A program made the position numbers and the translations under genes. A model generated the notes under the pieces. The model did not search any database, was not told the DNA's origin, and worked only from the letters and a program-made list of their open reading frames with translations. Shown here piece by piece: positions 13,201-22,912 of a DNA stretch of 64,000 nucleotides (position 1 is the stretch's first letter; the number at the start of each line of letters is the position of its first letter). Source of the stretch: Hymenolepis diminuta (lineage: Eukaryota; Platyhelminthes; Cestoda; Cyclophyllidea; Hymenolepididae); contig CAADRB010000005.1 in NCBI GenBank assembly GCA_900708905.1, positions 4,336,781 to 4,400,780 on the forward strand. The letters are read 5' to 3'.

Positions 13201-14714
13201 AATTACTTCGCTTTTCCAAAGTTATTATCTAGGTGATTACTAAGACCTAACTTATCTCATCCTCTCAGTGGAGCTTTGTCCTGTGGTGGCCTCGAATTCC
13301 CACATAGAACCATAGCGTGTCCTCTAGTTGTTTATTTTAATTAGAGAGGGCACTTAAGTGACCCTCGAATGAGCGTTTCTTAACCCTACAGTGACTTCAA
13401 TTTCTCACAGCTACGTCCGAAACCATTTCAATTTGTTTATGCTACTTCTACCCTTTCTCCTTGGAACTATATAAAACCCCCTTTATTCAAACACTAAAAA
13501 ATAAGACTAGTTGCCGGCTCCTACTCTTCTTTCTCTCCCCTGTCATCACTCACTATCTCACTCTCGAATCATCATTGTGGTTTGCTCATTAAAATTTCGG
13601 TCTGCACAACTCTTGTGTTCTACTTTTAGAACTACCGACCGGTGTTATTAACTATCAGCTCTGGTGACTACTCCTTGCAAGGAGCGGGGTTCTAAATATT
13701 TATTGAAAGCATCTTATAGGTAAGGTAGGACAGACTAAAGGCCATGAAGGTCTATAAGAATATGAAAGATATTGGTGTGGACTAGAAAATTGAAAAAGGA
13801 TGCCAAAGTGGGTGGGAGTAATTATCTTGTCACATGCATCTTGCCTCAAGCATCATGTGATTGTGTTTGTGTACATCCCAGATCGAAATTTCTCCTTTTT
13901 TCCTGTACCTCTGTGTTGACCTACGTGCCGGCACGTGCTCTCCCATTAGCTGCCGAGATCGCCAACTTAACCTACTTCCAATCCTTAAGTAGCAACGTGG
14001 TTGGTAGCTTACGAGGCCTTTGTCCAAGCTTCTCAAGTTGTAGTAAGTAACGTTCTTGAGTTAGCGATGAGATTACAAGATAAATCGATAAATTGTGAGA
14101 GAATGACTAATGGCAGAGATATAGAGAGTGCAGAGTTAGACGGTTCTAAGATTCGTTATCAAAGACCGGTAAACCGAAAATTTAGTAGATTAATGTACAT
14201 TTCGACAGTTGGGACGAAGTATTAGCAACTTAAGGGAACTGTTAATCATGGCGATATCACAAGGTCACTATTAACCTCTTGGAAATTAAATTACACTCGA
14301 TTTGAGCTTTCTAAGGGCTATAGATTCTGGGCGCTGGATTAACTCTCTATCTCGTTCTTTCAACAGGTCCCTGATAATCAACTCCCATCTGCAAAAGAGT
14401 TGGACTTAAGAACTCCAAGCCGGTTCATCACCTTTGTGCGAATCACGGAAGCGGCTCGAAACGCTATGATTCACTTTTCTAATGCAGCTGAGCCCTCCAC
14501 TCAAATGGTAGCTCTGCGTGAATTCTGCGACTGGCTGGCAACATATTTGAGACTTTACCAAGAGCCGTGTGTCAACTGTGGACGCCTTCTGGGCTATGAT
14601 GCTTCTCTGCCTGTTTTGCGAACATTTGTTCCCAACCCAACTCGTGCTGCTGCTCTGCATGAACACTGCAGAGGCAGTAATATTACTAGTCAAAAAGATT
14701 TCAGTATACATTAA
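10246..14714 (+). CDS. MED27: Mediator of RNA polymerase II transcription subunit 27
   Basis: Four exons: 10246-10436, 10477-10722, 12701-13049 and 14367-14714 (TAA), all phases consistent. MED27 is a nuclear Mediator subunit bridging activators and RNA polymerase II. Seen: a helical N-terminus (AQQRQLDILSQWALSSIREV), a second helical block (RSSLDALEKLASRW...), a central beta-rich block (DLKHLSGSHMQFSVIDVHSR...), and the diagnostic C-terminal zinc site with ligands C331-x2-C334 and H361-x2-C364, preceded by WLATYLRLYQEP (family WLRSYIKLFQAP). If an SL supplies the AUG the protein is 378 residues, longer than the human ~311, mainly through the exon 2-3 linker and a 14-residue tail after the zinc site. 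The first exon contains no ATG, and an in-frame TGA lies at 10207-10209, so the start must come from another exon or a spliced leader. It begins 209 nt after the CAPZB-like stop codon. Confidence 0.85.
11680..11855 (-). repeat. tRNA-derived SINE in MED27 intron 2
   Basis: On the + strand it opens CTATTTAGGAAAGCGTT and runs through GGCGTCATGGAGC, CTCTGGTTGAGA and CAGTGCTATTGGCCA to GCACCGATGGGAATCAAGTC, the reverse of the family's B box. The head beyond is eroded. Confidence 0.6.
13290..13670 (+). mobile_element. Solo-LTR-like segment in MED27 intron 3
   Basis: A pyrimidine-rich block with a strong TATA box (CTATATAAAA, 13467-13476) ends at TGGTGACTA (13662-13670), a primer-binding-like start, after which ordinary intron resumes. 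The shape matches an LTR with the first bases of its leader. No partner or coding sequence is seen. Confidence 0.35.
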
Positions 14715-14792
14715 TGTACAAAGATATTTTTTATATGTACTTTATATTTCTAAATCAATACTTCTGCAGTGAGTGTAGAGAGGGTAGGACGT

Positions 14793-14798
14793 AATAAA
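14793..14798 (+). terminator. Poly(A) signal of MED27
   Basis: AATAAA 79 nt after the MED27 TAA stop. It is followed by a T-rich stretch suitable as a downstream element. Confidence 0.55.
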
Positions 14799-14994
14799 CC
14801 TATATTTGTTTTAGTGTTTTTGAAAAATGCTCGAGGGGAGTGAAGCAATTCTTTTAGGATCTCAAACTCGCTATCTCAGTTTCTCGATTAAGCTGGTGGG
14901 GGAGATCACGCAAATCACTTGGACACTAGATGACCTTGATATATGTAAACGGACCAATTTATTATCCACAATATTACAGACAAATATAACAATT

Positions 14995-15320
14995 TTTAAT
15001 TGTGGGAAACAGCTGAAATATGTTAAAAGTATAATAAATGATAAAGAAAGGGAGATCAAAAGATGCAGAGACCAGAGTCCTACTTCATTTGATTTTAGGA
15101 CTCGGGTTGTAAAATGTTCACTAAGTGGGGACTTCACGTTCCAAAATGCAATTTTCGTAATTCGTCCTCTGGATTGGAGCAAATTCAATGTTCCACGTTC
15201 ATCAATCGGTATTTTTAATAAAAAACGATCAGTCTTTTCGCTTCATTTCGTTTTTTTCGAATGGTTTAGAAGATAACATCTTATGTGCAGTTCATTCATT
15301 AGCGTACAGTTTTAATAAAT
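14995..15320 (+). repeat. Dispersed repeat family B, copy 2
   Basis: It aligns with copy 1 from TTGTGGGAAACAGCTGAAATA through CACGTTCCAAAATG to CATTAGCGTACAGTTTTA, and stops within a few bases of the gypsy 3' LTR boundary at 15324. Confidence 0.5.
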
Positions 15321-15323
15321 AAA

Positions 15324-15453
15324 ACGGGTCAGTGATATAAAATAACGTTTTATGAGAAATACGGCAGGTATAAATAATAAAACAATATCTTATCAAAGAG
15401 GAGTACTTAGTGAAATATTTTTCTCACATTAAAATAGTATTTCATGCTTGACA
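15324..15453 (-). repeat. 3' LTR of the gypsy element
   Basis: About 130 bp, the partner of the LTR at 20965-21093. On the - strand it begins TGTCAAGC directly after the purine run AAAAAGGGAGA (15454-15464), the classic polypurine tract position. Confidence 0.75.
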
Positions 15454-15464
15454 TCTCCCTTTTT
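15454..15464 (-). other. Polypurine tract of the gypsy element
   Basis: On the - strand AAAAAGGGAGA abuts the TG at the 3' LTR start. This is the plus-strand primer site expected in LTR retrotransposons. Confidence 0.6.
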
Positions 15465-16770
15465 AAGCTGCATCTTCTTCGAAGAACTTCGAATTTGTTC
15501 GAAATCTTACTGTTGATTCAGCTTCAGTCTGCGGCTTCTCGTTAGTAATTTTATTGAATATCTTCCATCAATCATTCGATTTCCGGACTACCTGAATTTC
15601 AAGTGAACAACTTTCAGCATTTCTAATGTTGCTTCCCCCTCCTTTTTCGTTGGACTGCATCTTTCCACATTTCTTGAATTGGAGCTTTTGCTCTAGACGT
15701 CTTGAATACAATTCAGCATTCACTTTTGGTTTCAAGGGAATATCTCTATTCTTCTTATTCTTAACATCATTCACTTTAAGGTCTGCTCTTATTTCAATGC
15801 CTACAGCAGGACTCGGTTCAAAATGCTGCTTTCTTTTTCTGGTTCCATTTGTTCTGTGCCTTTCGTTGAGCAGTCCGGATGATCTTTTTCATTCGTTTCA
15901 GTAATTTCAGTTAGTCCAATCGACCAAGACCAATTATACTCAATTCGGAATGGTTACTTACAAAGACATGACGTTTCATTTTACCTTCAAATTCCAAAAT
16001 TACGTCGGAAGCATTCTTTGTGACCATATTTAAAGAAATGAGTGCTGGTCTACCAAAAACTTCATGTTTTTTTTCGCGAAATCAGAGCAATATGAAAGGC
16101 TGTGTCAAGCTGTAGTTGGACCTCATGACCATTTGGCTGCATGGTCACATATTTCTACCTGTTAACACCACTGACTTCATGGTCAGGGCTGTCGTAGAGT
16201 TCGCCGGTCTGATCTTCCGGGTCATGTTTTTTCTTCTGGATCCTGTTTTCCTTCGGTGCCTTACTTCCTTACGTCCTCTCTTACCACACAATTTGCTAGA
16301 GTATGATTTATGGAGACAAAATCGAACGAGGTGCAGCTCATCGCAGAGCAAACACTCAGAGAGGGATTTACGAGGAAACAGTTAGAGACACATATTCACT
16401 GGTGATTATTTTAATTTCTTTTCACATAACTGTGTTCACCGGATTTCTGCTAAGTCATATCACTGTAACACTTATTGCCAAAATTTATGCATTCATGAGC
16501 AAGAGTCTCCTTATGTGATTTTTATCACTTCAATCCGTTATAGCCTTAATTTCCCGATTTGAATAATGACACGGGATTAAGCGAACCTTTCCTATTTTCT
16601 CCAAATTATACCCAGCAGCGATCCAAAATTTTAGCGTATTTAAACAACTAGGTAAAATTGTAAATAATCAATAGTGGATTAATAAACATGTGATAAAAAT
16701 TATCATTTTGTTCAATACCACCCGACGAAAGTTTTCCATTATAATTTTTGAAGGTTGAATTCTCCTGGAA

Positions 16771-17049
16771 TCATTTAGGAGATTTCCTGGAACGTTCCGA
16801 TCGATGGCTTTGTTGATTGCTGGGTTGGATTTCCGAAGCTTCATTATTTCCAAGCGGTGGGAGGTCAAGAACATTTATAATGATGTCCAGAGGACCTGTT
16901 TCCAATTTTGATGGTTTCGCTGCGTACCAATTTTGGCCATCTACATCCATTTCATATTGCACGCTACCACATGGAGCTCTGACGATACCTTCTGCCAGTG
17001 TGCCATTCAGCCGATGATCACGCAAGAAAACTGCTGTGCTGATTGACAC
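16771..17049 (-). pseudogene. Gypsy integrase C-terminal (GPY/F-like) module
   Basis: The - strand frame reads FLRDHRLNGTLAEG, then GSVQYEMDVDGQNW and PSKLETG. This follows the pattern of the integrase C-terminal module (V-x-RDYR...W-x-x-G-x-V ... G-x-V-x-Y-x-V ... H-x-N-Q-L). It lies directly downstream of the integrase core and ends in a polar, Ser/Arg-rich tail. The key first W and P are lost, consistent with decay. Confidence 0.65.
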
Positions 17050-17149
17050 ATGAAGATGAACTAGGGAAGTTTGATTCCTTCGGAAGTAGGGGCACTGTAG
17101 ATTGTCACTCCATAAGAGTTTCGACAGAACTGCGGCGTCGTTCGATACA

Positions 17150-17449
17150 TTAAAAGGAACACGTCGAGAATCTCTTTCGTTGTCTCCTTCCCACGTGACT
17201 TCGGAGTGTCAACGAATCGCTCTGCCTGACAATCTGAGAATAATGTGGCGGAGAGTAGACGTGGTTGATGTTATGGCTCCGGCAAAAGTTTTGGAAGAGG
17301 GTTGAAGAGAATTGGGTGCCGCTGTCAGTTTCGATGGTCTCAGGAATTCCGTGGGTTAAAAATATATGGAGACGACTTCTGATCAAAATGGTGGTTGTGG
17401 TAGACTTTAATGGAATACCTTCGGGCCACTGTGAATGCGAATCTACCAC
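17150..17449 (-). pseudogene. Gypsy integrase core fragment
   Basis: The - strand frame starts VDSHSQWPEGIPL, matching the first catalytic Asp block (V-D-x-H-S-K-W-P-E). It continues to ETDSGTQFSS (second catalytic Asp block) and HVYSPPHYSQ (usual SPPYHPQ). The Glu of the DDE triad, expected just after in G-Q-x-E-R, is absent because the sequence reads RQSDSL. Confidence 0.8.
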
Positions 17450-18072
17450 GACGAGACACGAGAGACCGTTGACAGATCCAGTAAATTCTAAGTATATATG
17501 GAATCATGGAGTTGCCGTTTTAGGATAGGGAATAGCTTCTGGTGTGGGAGAAGCTTAGCCGCTTGCTACCATTCAGAGCATCTTTGGATAACCGCCTCGA
17601 TATATTTCTCCATTCCAAGACAACATGCAAACATTCTTGCGATAGGTTTCATATGACTAACACCCAGATGATCTTTTATAATATAGCTCGCTTGAGTGCT
17701 GAATAAATGAGGATATGATCTGCAAACATTAAGCATGAATTAATCACTGACAGATTATCGCGCCGTCTATTAAGTTGTAGAGGGTCGCCCTTTTTGGTTT
17801 AATTTTGGCCATCCTGTACGAACTTATTTCACTGTCTTTACCAGCACTGAATCTGTAGTTGGTTTACAGTATAAAGTGGAATACAAGAGATAGCGAGGAG
17901 TGGTTTATAACTCGTTAGCAGTGTTAGTGTCGGCCGTAGATAAATTTATGAAACTTTTTAATAGCAAAACGATGGCCAAAGTCTCCTTTTCAATCTGGAT
18001 GCATTTAGAATTCGAGAAACATGAGCAACTGCTTTTCTGAACAATCAGGAAAGGCATAACCGTACCAACGCC

Positions 18073-18318
18073 CTAGTTCAAAGCATCTACGGCCATTATG
18101 ATTAGTAGATTCGGGTCGTAATAAGAAAGCAGCATATCAGAAGTGAGCACGTCCCATAGCTTTGTGAAAGCCCCCTCAAATGTGGTGGTCCAGTTCCATT
18201 TAGTATCTTTTCTCAGTAACTCAGTTAGAGGAGCTCGAATATTACGCAATGTTGGCAGAAATGTACTGTAGTAGCTGATAAGATCCAGGAAATGTTTAAT
18301 GTGCGCAGGCTGTGGCAT
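18073..18318 (-). pseudogene. Gypsy RT connection/RNase H start
   Basis: The - strand frame contains IKHFLDLISYYSTFLP (usual L-x-x-F-L-G-x-x-x-Y-Y-x-x-F-I-P), RAPLTELLRKD, W-x-W, and SYYDPNLLIIMAVDALN, the beginning of RNase H where D-A-S is expected and D-A-L is read. This is strong Ty3/gypsy pol similarity. The continuation to 17450 is RNase H and linker sequence, too broken to trace in one frame. Confidence 0.8.
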
Positions 18319-18494
18319 TTCTGTAATTGCTCGAAGCTTTTTTGGATCTGGACGACGGTCATTTTATTAAAGATACATCCTAGGTACTCAACAGAGGGTA
18401 CAAAGAATGTTCATTTCTCATCTCGAAGACGGAAGCCATATTCCTCAGTAAGCCGAAGAGATGCGATGACACGCTGAAGTTTCTGCTGGCGGCG

Positions 18495-18912
18495 GCTTAC
18501 AACAATTATGTCGTCCAGAAAGGTCCGATATCATGGTGTCCATTATTTTTCAGAAAATAGCAAGTGCCGTCTTGACATCAAATATATATTTGGTATAGAC
18601 CATGATGTGTATGATAGTCAGTAGCTCTCGTGACCCTGGTGCAACTTCGATTTACAAATAAGTCTCCGCTAAATCAAACTTTGCAAAACATTTACCACCA
18701 TTAAGTATCAAAGAGACGCTATCAGGAATTGGTAGTGAATAACAAGTGGACTCCAATGTGGCATTTAGATCGGCGGAATAGCCAGTGCACAATCGGATAA
18801 TTCCATTTGCATTCCAAACAATAACAATGGGTGCAGTCCATTTTAAATAAGAAACAGGTATTGGAACGCCTCTTTGTTCCGGATGTTTAAGTTCTTCATC
18901 CACCATAGGCAA
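18495..18912 (-). pseudogene. Gypsy reverse transcriptase
   Basis: From 18912 downward the - strand frame reads VDEELKHPEQRGVP, then WTAPIVIVWNANGIIRLC, YSADLNATLE, YSLPIPDSV and LNGGKCFAKFDLAETYL, the fingers-palm blocks with the first catalytic Asp. After a frameshift the polymerase box appears as FLDD at 18510-18521, followed by IIVVSRRQQ. Confidence 0.85.
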
Positions 18913-19548
18913 GGGTGCTAGTGGAACTAACTATTTAGGAAGGAAAACTGGCTGAGCATTCGACATCAGTCTTAGTGTCGTCCTAGTGTGGTTACATAGA
19001 ACAAGACCTTATCGAAATACCTCGGGAAAACGCTGGACCATCATCTTTGCTGTGAATAAATTGGTGGATGCAGCAAAGTGCACACGATTGCGTATGGAAT
19101 TTATGCGCAGATCCAAAAGACCACGTTGACCGAGCCAGTCGAGACCAAACAGATTAAGTTGAGAGTCTGTTACATATGCTGTTGCAAATGTTTTGGTATG
19201 GTACGCTACAGCTTAGTTTCCCTATCAGCTTGATACAGACACTGATTGCAGATAAAGACTGTTTCTAGTTTTGAAAGACCCAATGATTTTCAAAGCTTCC
19301 TTGAGATTGTAGTTATATCTGAAACGGTGTCTAGCTGCAGGTGGACATAACTCCCTTTGATATGTAGATTCACATATTTCCGGCTTTGCTTGGTGTTGAT
19401 ACGAAAGGTAACCAAGAGGCCGTTAGAACTGGGGTATTTTGGTTTAGATTTATAGTGACGATTCTTTTTATGAAAATTTTACTGATTTTGTTCTTGACTA
19501 GTCTTGTCATTTTGTCGGTGGACAATTAGGGAGTACTGGAGAAAGTCT

Positions 19549-19773
19549 CTAGCAATAGCTTCCTTTATCTCCAGCTTCTCGGTAATTTATACACCAATAT
19601 TGCTTAAAAGGACATTTTTGAGGGAAATTCCGATCCCGACAGTGTTGGAGACAACTTCTTTTCGACAGAAGGATTCGTTTGTGCCACAAATTATGCGGAT
19701 TGAAGAATTGATGCAGACCTTTTGTGCACCAGACGCGTGGGGCTGGCGTCAGAATCAAAGAGAGTTGTATCAC
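19549..19773 (-). pseudogene. Gypsy gag zinc-knuckle region
   Basis: The - strand frame shows two cysteine-rich knuckles before pol. The first reads C-x2-H-C with a following CPFKQYWC. The second, CINYREAGDKGSYC, has lost the second Cys (Tyr) and the His (Asp) of a CCHC box. Upstream (19864-20900) is gag-like sequence without a readable frame. Confidence 0.55.
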
Positions 19774-20964
19774 GCATGAGATTCGCCATCTTAACTCCTT
19801 CTCTCATTAATTCCTGCAGCGTCACGTTGGGGTTTTCCTCCTTTAGTTTTAACAAACGAGTTCTTAGTGGTATCTACGGCTTTGTTTGGAGCTCAGAGAT
19901 AAAAAAAGACATCTGAACTGTTCTTCTGTTAAGGTGCAGAAATTAAATTTGTCACAATGAAAGTTCACAATGCCTACGAATTCATATGAGCACTCACACT
20001 TGATTACAAGTTTGAGGCAGTTAAAGAGGGCATTGAAGAGAGGGAAGTTCTGACCAAAAACTTTTCCATGATCTGCACAGTTTAACAATAACTGAGCAAC
20101 GTTCATATTTGGCAGGACTCAGTTTCCAGACAGGGCAACGAACTCTTGTCTTCTCATTCCATCTGGTAAGATTCACTCTGAACACATATTTGTGTTCATT
20201 TTACCACGATCCAAAGAATTTGTCTGATTTAGGATCATGAATGGATTAAGGAACATTATTAGTGACATCTCTAGTATCTGCAGGACCAGAAATTCCAACA
20301 GAAGCAGAAGGCTTAATAGATTAAGACGAAGGAACAGAGGACATAGATGTAATAGAAGAATTTACATGTTTAGAACCTTCAAATTTGACTGAAAGATAGT
20401 TTAATTCTGCAGACAGACTGTTGGACATCTCAAACAATTGTGAAAAATCCACTGATCGTTGAAAAAAGTTGTGAAATTTTTGGTTTTGGCATTATGAAAA
20501 ATGTAAGAGAAGTCAATTATTGCCGCTTGCAATTTATTATAGCCTTATAACCTCACATCCTCACATTTTCTAAATCAGTTAGTGAAAATTCTATCTACTT
20601 CTGGATCATAGTGAAGCTCACCAGTTTGCCGAAACATGGAATCTGCAGATGGTTTGGGGGCAGAAATATTCTAATTGTCTGTTTTCATATTCATGATTTT
20701 GAAACAAATTTCTACCAGCAATATCAAAATTTCTTGTTTATTCAGCTTTGATTCGTAGGGCTTCAGTTTCTTCAGAGTTACTTCTTTCCGTTCCGGCTAT
20801 TTCATCAGAATAAGTTCGAATTCTTCCACACTCAAGGTCAAGTGTTGAGTACTTTTTGACTTTACGTTGCCACCTTTAACCATATACCTTAGAGATGCTG
20901 GGGGGAAAACGGACAGGCCAGTTAGGCACTAAATGAACTTTAATAATGACCTTGAAATATACCA

Positions 20965-21093
20965 ACGGGCCGAAAAATAAAAATAATGCTTTATAGGAAA
21001 TATGGCAGACATGAGTAATAAAATATATTTTCACCAATGGGAAGTACTGAATTGAACATTTTTCTCACATTAAAGTATTTTCACCTTGAGGAC
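20965..21093 (-). repeat. 5' LTR of the gypsy element
   Basis: About 129 bp, aligning along its whole length to 15324-15453. Shared islands are ACGGG, AAATA(T/C)GGCAG, AGTACT and TTTTTCTCACATTAAA. Similarity stops sharply at both ends, which sets the boundaries. Immediately inside, the - strand reads TGGTATATTTCAAGG, starting with the TGG expected of a tRNA primer-binding site. Confidence 0.75.
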
Positions 21094-22183
21094 CTCCTAT
21101 AGCTGTTAAGCTTAAAATGATGTTCAATTAACCAGATTTCCAAGATAGCCTTGCTTATGCTGGTACAAGATGCATCCAAATTTCGTGTCTGTAGTTTGCG
21201 GGTTGGATAGTACTGAAATAATAAAAACGTGGGTTTTGAAGGAATATGAAAAACCTTTTCTTGGTTGCGTTGACAAATAATGTCTAAGTTAAAAACACTT
21301 ATACTAAATAAATTAATTTTGTGTTCAATAAAAATGAAAAATAGTAGTGCAATAAAAGTTTATCAGTGCATCTTAAACTAAATTCAGACCACAGACTTCG
21401 TTATTTTTCCTTCTTAAGGTAATAACTATCTGCAAGAATTCGATTTAATTGCGGCTTAGTCTTAATTTTATACAGAAGCTGGGGGTAAAAGACGCAACGT
21501 AATTTTGATTTCAGTTGGAAGAAGAAATTCCAGGAAATAGTAAGATTTGGGAGGTGGTTTCAGTTTCCATTTGATTTCTTCCCTCCGTAATTCGTAACAT
21601 CTCATTTTATTTTTCCTTCAGTTTGCGCTTGTGTCCCGAAAACATTTTTTACACTTTATAAACCTTTCTTTAGGTATTGAATCAGGCGGTCTTTGCCTTT
21701 TTAAATATTAGAGTATTTTTATCTGAAGGCGGCATCCTCGATTTCTTATGGGATTACGTAAGGTTTGCAGTCTCATTTGATGCCGAAAGCCGGTAGAGAA
21801 AATGACCATCGTATTGAATGTAGTTAGCAAAAATGTCATTGGAAAAATCTGTGAACCACAAAATCTAATATATTTTCATTACTGAGAGGTGAAAAATAAT
21901 CAATCAAATAAAATATTATGAGGTTGTGTAAGCGAAACTCTTATTTGCATGCCAATTAAATATTGTGACATTTTACATATTAAAATTTATAAAGAAACAA
22001 TGTATTAAAAGCATTTAAATTAACCATATTGTAAATAAAGAATATTCAAGTAACATACTCCGAAATTTTGTAACCTTAGTTTAACCGATCTAAATGGTCG
22101 TGAAAGCCTTTCTTTTCTAAAAGCGCAACAAATAAAATATTTTGCTTAAATTGCGATTGGTGGATCGGCATAGCTTATCCGTT
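21094..22183. other. Region between the gypsy element and the F-BAR gene
   Basis: AT-rich, no protein similarity seen. It presumably carries the F-BAR promoter and 5' UTR. Only a generic inverted CCAAT close to the start codon was noticed. Confidence 0.5.
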
Positions 22184-22912
22184 ATGCAAGCCTCATCGAA
22201 AAAGGTATTTCCGTTCTAATAAGTGATTATTTTTTAGCCACAAAGTCGACTTAAACACATTCAAACTGAACACTTTTCAAAGCTGCTGTCGAAACAAAAT
22301 AATGAAACTGAATTACTTGAAGATATGCGGTAAATTGGCATTAATTTAGTAAAATTATTTAATAGGAGCTTTTGTAAACAGAGAGCAATCCTCGAAAAAG
22401 AGTATGGTCAGTCATTACAAAAGCTTTGCTCCTCATTTCTTGGCAAGAAGGAGTTCTTTGCTCTGCAAAATCCGCCTAATGTTGGGTAAATCAAACCTAA
22501 TTTTGATTATTCGCATAGACATCGGTCTGTATGGGACATTTGGAAAACTTGTTTGAGGGAATTCAATGCTCTTGCTCTTTCTCACTTAAAATCGGCCGAA
22601 ATTCATCATCGATTAAGTTTAGAATTAAAGCCAGTAAAGTCTGTTCGTGTTAGTGTTTCCAAAAGGATTTTCGAACAATTGAAATCTCTCCAGGTAAGTA
22701 TGTTTTATGTTGTTAAATTTTGTTATTTTTCTTATTAGAACGATTTGGCCGTCTCAATGCAAGAAATGGTTAAGTCACAGAAAATTTATTCAGAGGAAGA
22801 GAAACAAGCTCATGATACACGAGTCAAAGCTATGAATGTTGAGGATAAATTGAAAAGACGCTCGACAAACATATTTAACTCCATGGCTCAGTTGCACCGC
22901 AATCACGCTAAG
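22184..22912 (+). other. FCHSD2: 5' exon cluster of the FCHSD-like gene with four ultrashort introns
   Basis: Five exons are separated by introns of 33, 36, 33 and 45 nt (22205-22237, 22330-22365, 22486-22518, 22694-22738), each GT...AG and each needed to keep the F-BAR frame open. The first exon, ATG at 22184 encoding MQASSKK, joins PQSRLKHIQTEHFSKLL. This matches the human family start (MQPPPRK... then ELKNIQVEQMTKL) in position and character, which is why this ATG was chosen. An inverted CCAAT (ATTGG) lies about 25 nt upstream at 22156-22160. Confidence 0.75.

Larger units (their letters stand above)
15324..21093 (-). mobile_element. Degenerate Ty3/gypsy LTR retrotransposon
   Basis: A near-complete element of about 5.8 kb on the - strand, between MED27 and the F-BAR gene. 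Both LTRs, a polypurine tract, a TGG-starting primer-binding-site position and gag/pol domains are all in the order expected of Ty3/gypsy (zinc knuckle, RT, RNase H, integrase). Pol is broken by many stops and frameshifts, and the third integrase catalytic residue region reads RQSDSL instead of the usual G-Q-x-E, so it cannot be autonomous. No clear target-site duplication was found. The left LTR abuts the end of a family B repeat copy, so it appears to have inserted at that repeat's edge. Confidence 0.85.

Noticed and set aside
14827..15276. 149-codon + strand open frame just after MED27
   Set aside because: It lies mostly in family B repeat copy 2; the homologous copies are frameshifted or carry stops, and there is no splice or domain support.
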